From positions 1 through 40,430 of the IMG/VR virus record IMGVR_UViG_3300027749_003914: a DNA stretch of 40,430 nucleotides, one strand, 5' to 3'. Below, in pieces: positions 39,085 to 40,430 of the stretch (position 1 is the first letter of the stretch; each line of letters opens with the position of its first letter). The notes under the pieces are model-generated. The model searched no databases. It saw nothing but the letters and a program-made list of their open reading frames with translations, and was not told where the DNA came from. The position numbers and the translations under genes were made by a program. Source of the stretch: a virus.

Positions 39085-40430
39085 ATGAGCAACGTTAAAT
39101 TTAGTCAACTGCCCAACCTAGGCAATATCACAGCCAACACCATAGTACCTGTGGTCTCAGCCGGTACCAACTACACTGTCACAACTGCCAACCTACAAAG
39201 TTATGTAAACAGTAGCACAGGCAATGTCACTGCTGGCAACATACGCACCGGCGGCCTAATCAGTGCTACAGGCAATGTCACCAGTGGCAATGTCAGCATT
39301 GTTGGTGGTACCCTGGCATTTGCCAATTCAAGTATTGTACAAAGCAATCCCTTGGATTTGTCAATAACTGGTGTGTATCAAATCAGTGTGAAACCTGCAG
39401 GAGGATCTTATCAGTGGACTTTTGGCAACGATGGTGCCTTGACCGGACCAACTGGTCTGGGAGTCACTGGCTACGTATCAGCCGGTGGTAATGTCACTGC
39501 TGGCAACATAAGAACTGCTGGCCTGGTTTCCGCTACAGCCAATATCACAGGTGGTAACATACTAACAGCGGGACTGGTCAGTGCTACGGGCAACATCACC
39601 GGTAACTATGTCCTGGGCAACGGTGCGCTGTTGACTGGTGTTATCACCAGCGTGGCCAACATCAATTCTGGTACATCAAACGTCACAGTGGTCAGTAGTG
39701 GTGGCAATATCACCGTGGGAGTAGGCGGTACATCAAATGTGGCTGTGTTTGCCACCACAGGCGAATACATAACTGGCGTAGTCTCAGCCAGCGGCAACAT
39801 TACAGGTGGTAATATAATTACAGCAGGGTTGATCACAGCCACAGGAAATATCACAGGCGGCAACATCGCAGCCACAAGCATTGCAGGTACGTTGACCACA
39901 GCCGCACAGACAAACATAACTTCAGTTGGTACACTAAGTGCATTGACGGTGACAGCAAACGTCACAGGCGGTAATGTGCTAACAGGTGGATTGATTTCAG
40001 CAACAGGCAATATTACAGGTGGCAATGTCAGTGCTACATTATTAAGTGGAACCACAGTAAGTGCCACTGCCAATGTTGTAGGCGGCAACATTACAACTGC
40101 TGGTGTAATCACAGCAACAGGTAACATCACTGGTGGTAATATCGCAGCCACCAACCACACAGGTACCACTGTCAGCGTCGCAGGCAATGTCACAGGTGGC
40201 AATGTTCTAACAGGTGGCGTGATTTCTGCAACTGCCACAATTACCGGTGGTAATTTGGCCACGGCAGGCACAGCATCAGCAACAGGTACAGTAACTGGTG
40301 GCAATGTGCTGACCGCTGGTATAATGAGTTCAACTGGCAATGCCACTCACGGCAACATACTCACTTCGGGTTTAGTAAGTGCTACGGCCAATGTCACGGG
40401 CGGCAACATCTTGACTGCTGGGTTGATCAG
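39085..40430 (+). CDS. Second repeat-built tail fibre protein, partial
   Basis: The frame from ATG 39085 stays open to the window end (448 codons and more). It opens with MSNVKFSQLPNLGNITANTIVPVVSAG, a typical N-terminal attachment segment of phage fibres, then a segment QWTFGNDGALTGPTGLG (about 110), and then the NITGGNILTAGLVSATG-type repeats of the first giant fibre. It is a paralogue in its shaft, with a different N-terminus. The 3' end is missing, so the full length is unknown. Confidence 0.85.
   Translation, partial: MSNVKFSQLPNLGNITANTIVPVVSAGTNYTVTTANLQSYVNSSTGNVTAGNIRTGGLISATGNVTSGNVSIVGGTLAFANSSIVQSNPLDLSITGVYQISVKPAGGSYQWTFGNDGALTGPTGLGVTGYVSAGGNVTAGNIRTAGLVSATANITGGNILTAGLVSATGNITGNYVLGNGALLTGVITSVANINSGTSNVTVVSSGGNITVGVGGTSNVAVFATTGEYITGVVSASGNITGGNIITAGLITATGNITGGNIAATSIAGTLTTAAQTNITSVGTLSALTVTANVTGGNVLTGGLISATGNITGGNVSATLLSGTTVSATANVVGGNITTAGVITATGNITGGNIAATNHTGTTVSVAGNVTGGNVLTGGVISATATITGGNLATAGTASATGTVTGGNVLTAGIMSSTGNATHGNILTSGLVSATANVTGGNILTAGLI

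Overview
The window looks like part of a large T4-type tailed phage genome, not a bacterial chromosome. Virion genes (a PAAR spike tip, two giant repeat-built fibres, a LamG fibre protein) sit among nucleotide-metabolism and DNA genes typical of T4-like viruses (NrdA, NrdB, glutaredoxin, ATP-dependent ligase, an MGME1/RecB-type nuclease, UV-damage endonuclease). Genes are packed with ATGA, TGATG and TAATG junctions, and T4-late-like TAAATA motifs precede several of them. The host is inferred to be a betaproteobacterium. IscU is almost bacterial in sequence, and the phage-encoded ribosomal protein bS21 ends in LPQKLY, close to the LPKKLY end I associate with Burkholderiales-type bS21. The phage also encodes a secreted outer-membrane barrel, which fits a Gram-negative host.

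Layout. 1-2731: iscU-iscA-radical SAM-nuclease chain. 2751-3730: a virion-like protein and an unknown. 3733-8906: class Ia ribonucleotide reductase cassette (nrdA, class II aldolase, nrdB, glutaredoxin). 8938-12116: PAAR tip, two probable tail proteins, and an outer-membrane barrel closed by a terminator. 12120-13500: small genes behind consecutive TTGAC-N17-TATAAT promoters whose -35 boxes contain the preceding stop codon. 13499-17227: small genes and DNA ligase. 17252-24005: zinc-ribbon protein, Bax-inhibitor-1 homologue, a long structured leader, membrane protein, ClpX, bS21, Hsp20 and ClpS. 24006-26541: two minus-strand genes, a metallophosphoesterase and a glycosyltransferase-like gene split by one in-frame TAG, with one plus-strand gene between them. 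26542-30758: UDP-sugar dehydrogenase, hydroxylase-like protein, amidinotransferase, unknown, UV endonuclease. 30780-30862: a possible small RNA with its own terminator. 30915-40430: fibre genes, the last running off the window. No tRNA, CRISPR or IS element was seen. The longest stretch without a convincing gene is 19333-19588, and it holds a promoter and the structured leader.

How the parts may work together (inference). IscU/IscA could supply clusters to the adjacent radical SAM enzyme. NrdAB with glutaredoxin makes dNTPs. ClpX (which keeps its ClpP-docking IGF loop), ClpS, Hsp20, the BI-1 protein and bS21 together look like a module that redirects host proteolysis, folding and translation. 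The 26.5-30.8 kb cassette looks aimed at sugar and small-molecule chemistry plus repair of light damage, as expected for a phage of sunlit fresh water.

The strongest second-look items are the in-frame amber codon, the long structured leader at 19396-19588, the small RNA candidate at 30793-30862, the nrdB scar at 6894, and the promoter array around 12.1-13.1 kb.
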